Shown: piece by piece, positions 62,332 to 64,000 of the stretch
How positions within the stretch are numbered: position 1 is the first letter of the stretch
Layout of the letters: each line of letters opens with the position of its first letter
Source of the DNA: Sphingomonas phyllosphaerae 5.2
GTDB lineage: Bacteria; Pseudomonadota; Alphaproteobacteria; Sphingomonadales; Sphingomonadaceae
Direction: 5' to 3'
Assembly (NCBI RefSeq): GCF_000419605.1
Contig: NZ_ATTI01000001.1
Location: 1,894,501-1,958,500, forward strand
Length of the DNA stretch: 64,000 nucleotides
Made by a program: the position numbers and the translations under genes
Notes under the pieces: generated by a model
Database searches by the model: none
Told to the model about the DNA's origin: nothing
The model's input: only the letters and a program-made list of their open reading frames with translations

Positions 62332-63881
62332 CAGGCGACCTCCACCGCGGCGGGCATGTCGAGCCTGGGGAACGCCGGGGCCGGCGATGCCAGCACGAAG
62401 CCGGCATCGACGCGGCGCTGGTACCAGCCGTCATCGTCGATCGCAGCGTGATCGCGCGCGTCCGCGCCGAGAAGGTCGAGTATGGTGCCGGCGCCGTCCG
62501 GAACGACCGGCAGGATAGTGATCGCAAGCATGCGGATCGCACGGACCAACGTGCGCAGCACGGCATGCATCCGCTCTGGATCGGTCTTGCGCAGCGCCCA
62601 CGGTGCTTGCGCATCAATGTACTGATTGCAGGCAAAAACGCCGCGCATCCACGCCTCGATCCCCTGGCTGAGCATCAGGTCGGCGAACGCGGTCTTGAAG
62701 CCGGCGCAGGCGACGACGACCTCCTCGATCAACTGTCCGTCGGCTGGCTCGGCACGGCCGGTCTCGGGAAGAACACCGCCCAAGTTCTTGGCGATGAACG
62801 ACAGGGTTCGCTGCGCGAGGTTACCGAAGGAGTTGGAGAGCTCGGCATTGACGCGCGTGACGATCGCATCGGCGGCATAGCTGCCATCCTGCCCGAAACT
62901 CACCTCCCGCAGCAGGAAATAACGCAAGCCATCAACGCCGAAAGCCGCCGCGAGATCAAGAGGATCGACAACGTTTCCAAGGCTTTTCGACATCTTCTCG
63001 CCACGGTGAAGCAGGAAGCCGTGGCCGAATACCGTCTTGGGCAAGGCGATCTTCGCGGACATCAGGAACGCCGGCCAATAAACGGCGTGGAAGCGGACGA
63101 TGTCCTTGCCGATCAGGTGGAGGTCGGCGGGCCAGTGCGGCATCGGCCCATCGGGATAACCCGCGCCGGTCAGATAGTTGGTGAGCGCATCTACCCACAC
63201 GTACATGACGTGTCCGGGGCTGCCGGGCACCGCGACGCCCCAGTCGAAACTGGTGCGCGACACGGACAGGTCCGAAAGGCCCCCCTCCACGAACCGCATG
63301 ATCTCGTTCCGTCGCGCTTCGGGCCGGATAAAATCGGGATTCGCCGCGAAATGATCCAGCAGGGGCCGCTGATAACGCGAAAGACGAAAGAACCACGTCT
63401 CCTCGGCGGTCCAGGTGACCGGGGTACCCTGCGGCGAGAGCTTCGCCCCCCCCTCCCCGTCGATCAGTTCCTTCTCGTCGTAGAAGGCCTCGTCCCGCAC
63501 CGAGTACCAGCCCTCGTAGCGATCGAGGTAGAGGTCACCCGCGTCGGCCATCGCTTGCCAGATCGCCTGGCTGGCGCGGTGATGATCGGCGTCGGTGGTG
63601 CGGATGAAGCGATCGTAGCTGATGTTCAGTGCGTCGCACATCGCCTGAAAATGACCGGACATCTCGTCGGCAAGCGCGCGAACCTCGACGCCCTTCTCGC
63701 GCGCGGTCTGCACCATTTTCAGCCCGTGCTCGTCGGTGCCGGTCTGGAAGCGCACGTCGCGCCCGGCCTGCCGCTGGAAGCGCGCGATCGCGTCGGCAGC
63801 GATCGCCTCATAGGCATGGCCGATATGCGGACGGCCGTTGGGATAGCTGATCGCGGTGGTGATATAGAAGGGGTCGCCCAT
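62331..63881 (-). CDS. metG: methionine-tRNA ligase
   Basis: 516 residues. HIGH-type motif YPNGRPHIGHAYEAIAAD near residue 13 and the KMSKS signature in HRGEKMSKSLGNVVDP near residue 295 are intact. The CP domain is short and lacks the four-cysteine zinc knuckle of the E. coli enzyme, as in other 500-residue class proteins. The anticodon-binding helical domain ends with DDGWYQRRVDAGFVLASPAP. No C-terminal tRNA-binding domain. The end overlaps the tatD start (TGATG). Confidence 0.96.
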   Translation of the reverse strand: MGDPFYITTAISYPNGRPHIGHAYEAIAADAIARFQRQAGRDVRFQTGTDEHGLKMVQTAREKGVEVRALADEMSGHFQAMCDALNISYDRFIRTTDADHHRASQAIWQAMADAGDLYLDRYEGWYSVRDEAFYDEKELIDGEGGAKLSPQGTPVTWTAEETWFFRLSRYQRPLLDHFAANPDFIRPEARRNEIMRFVEGGLSDLSVSRTSFDWGVAVPGSPGHVMYVWVDALTNYLTGAGYPDGPMPHWPADLHLIGKDIVRFHAVYWPAFLMSAKIALPKTVFGHGFLLHRGEKMSKSLGNVVDPLDLAAAFGVDGLRYFLLREVSFGQDGSYAADAIVTRVNAELSNSFGNLAQRTLSFIAKNLGGVLPETGRAEPADGQLIEEVVVACAGFKTAFADLMLSQGIEAWMRGVFACNQYIDAQAPWALRKTDPERMHAVLRTLVRAIRMLAITILPVVPDGAGTILDLLGADARDHAAIDDDGWYQRRVDAGFVLASPAPAFPRLDMPAAVEVA

Positions 63882-63890
63882 GGCGTCCTC

Positions 63891-64000
63891 CTAACGTCCT
63901 CCATCCCGCGACGCCAGCCGTGCGACGATCCCGGTCAGCTCATACACGGTGCCCTGCGCATCGAGCGACAGGCTGCGCGCTGCCGCGGCGATCCCGCGCG
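63891..64000 (-). CDS. holB: C-terminal end of a protein, probably DNA polymerase III subunit delta'
   Basis: Only 36 codons are visible: RGIAAAARSLSLDAQGTVYE, then LTGIVARLASRDGGR and a TAG at 63893-63891. The gene lies 9 bases upstream of metG on the same strand. In sphingomonads and other alphaproteobacteria tmk-holB-metG-tatD is a usual order, and the tail fits a helical clamp-loader C-terminus. The identity is based mainly on context. Confidence 0.5.
   Translation of the reverse strand, partial: RGIAAAARSLSLDAQGTVYELTGIVARLASRDGGR

Overview
The window is GC-rich alphaproteobacterial chromosome, most likely from Sphingomonas or a close relative. I base this on four things seen together: an hdaA-type replication regulator beside ppk1-ppx; the aerobic (CobF/CobG/CobN) cobalamin pathway; TonB-dependent receptor + tryptophan-halogenase-like + ROK regulator + glycoside hydrolase loci; and a holB-metG-tatD-MBL hydrolase cluster. 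The species is inference. Genes are dense and often overlap by ATGA or GTGA. I saw no rRNA, tRNA, CRISPR array, complete insertion sequence or prophage.

Layout. 1-4.1 kb: end of hdaA, then ppk1 and ppx (polyphosphate synthesis and degradation), translationally coupled. 4.2-8.4 kb: a small membrane protein, a VirJ/AcvB-like hydrolase, a DUF2147 protein and an MprF-type lysyl-phosphatidylglycerol synthase/flippase, together a likely module for making and removing lysyl-PG. 8.5-10.4 kb: a SWIB-domain protein, an EEP-family hydrolase and a hexapeptide-repeat acetyltransferase. 10.4-25.9 kb: a large minus-strand cobalamin operon, cobW-cobN-cobG-cobH-cobI-cobJ-[cobK inverted]-cobL-cobE-cobM-cobB-cobA-cobF-bluB-Ni/Co permease, preceded by a cobalamin riboswitch. 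It covers uroporphyrinogen III to hydrogenobyrinate a,c-diamide, cobalt uptake and insertion, and the lower ligand. The CobS/CobT partners of CobN and the late steps are elsewhere or absent.

26.2-35.5 kb: a damaged flagellar locus. flgH looks intact, flgA has an in-frame stop, and flgG and flhA have both lost their 5' ends and are joined head to head at one point. fliK and flgD follow, then an HD-GYP phosphodiesterase and a chemoreceptor. The cell is probably non-motile unless a second flagellar system exists.

35.6-57.2 kb is accessory, nutrient-scavenging DNA: a siderophore-type TonB receptor with a DUF2946 protein; convergent GH35-like and GH31 glycosidases separated by a perfect 21-bp inverted repeat; a three-gene ABC exporter (two DUF3526 permeases and an ATPase); a thioesterase; a remnant of a zinc alcohol dehydrogenase; and a polysaccharide utilisation locus of TonB receptor, flavin-dependent halogenase-like protein, ROK repressor and a LamG-GH2 glycosidase. 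57.3-64 kb: a secreted protein of unknown function, a 580-bp degraded stretch, a hybrid histidine kinase, a weak dif-like site and the housekeeping run MBL hydrolase-tatD-metG-holB.
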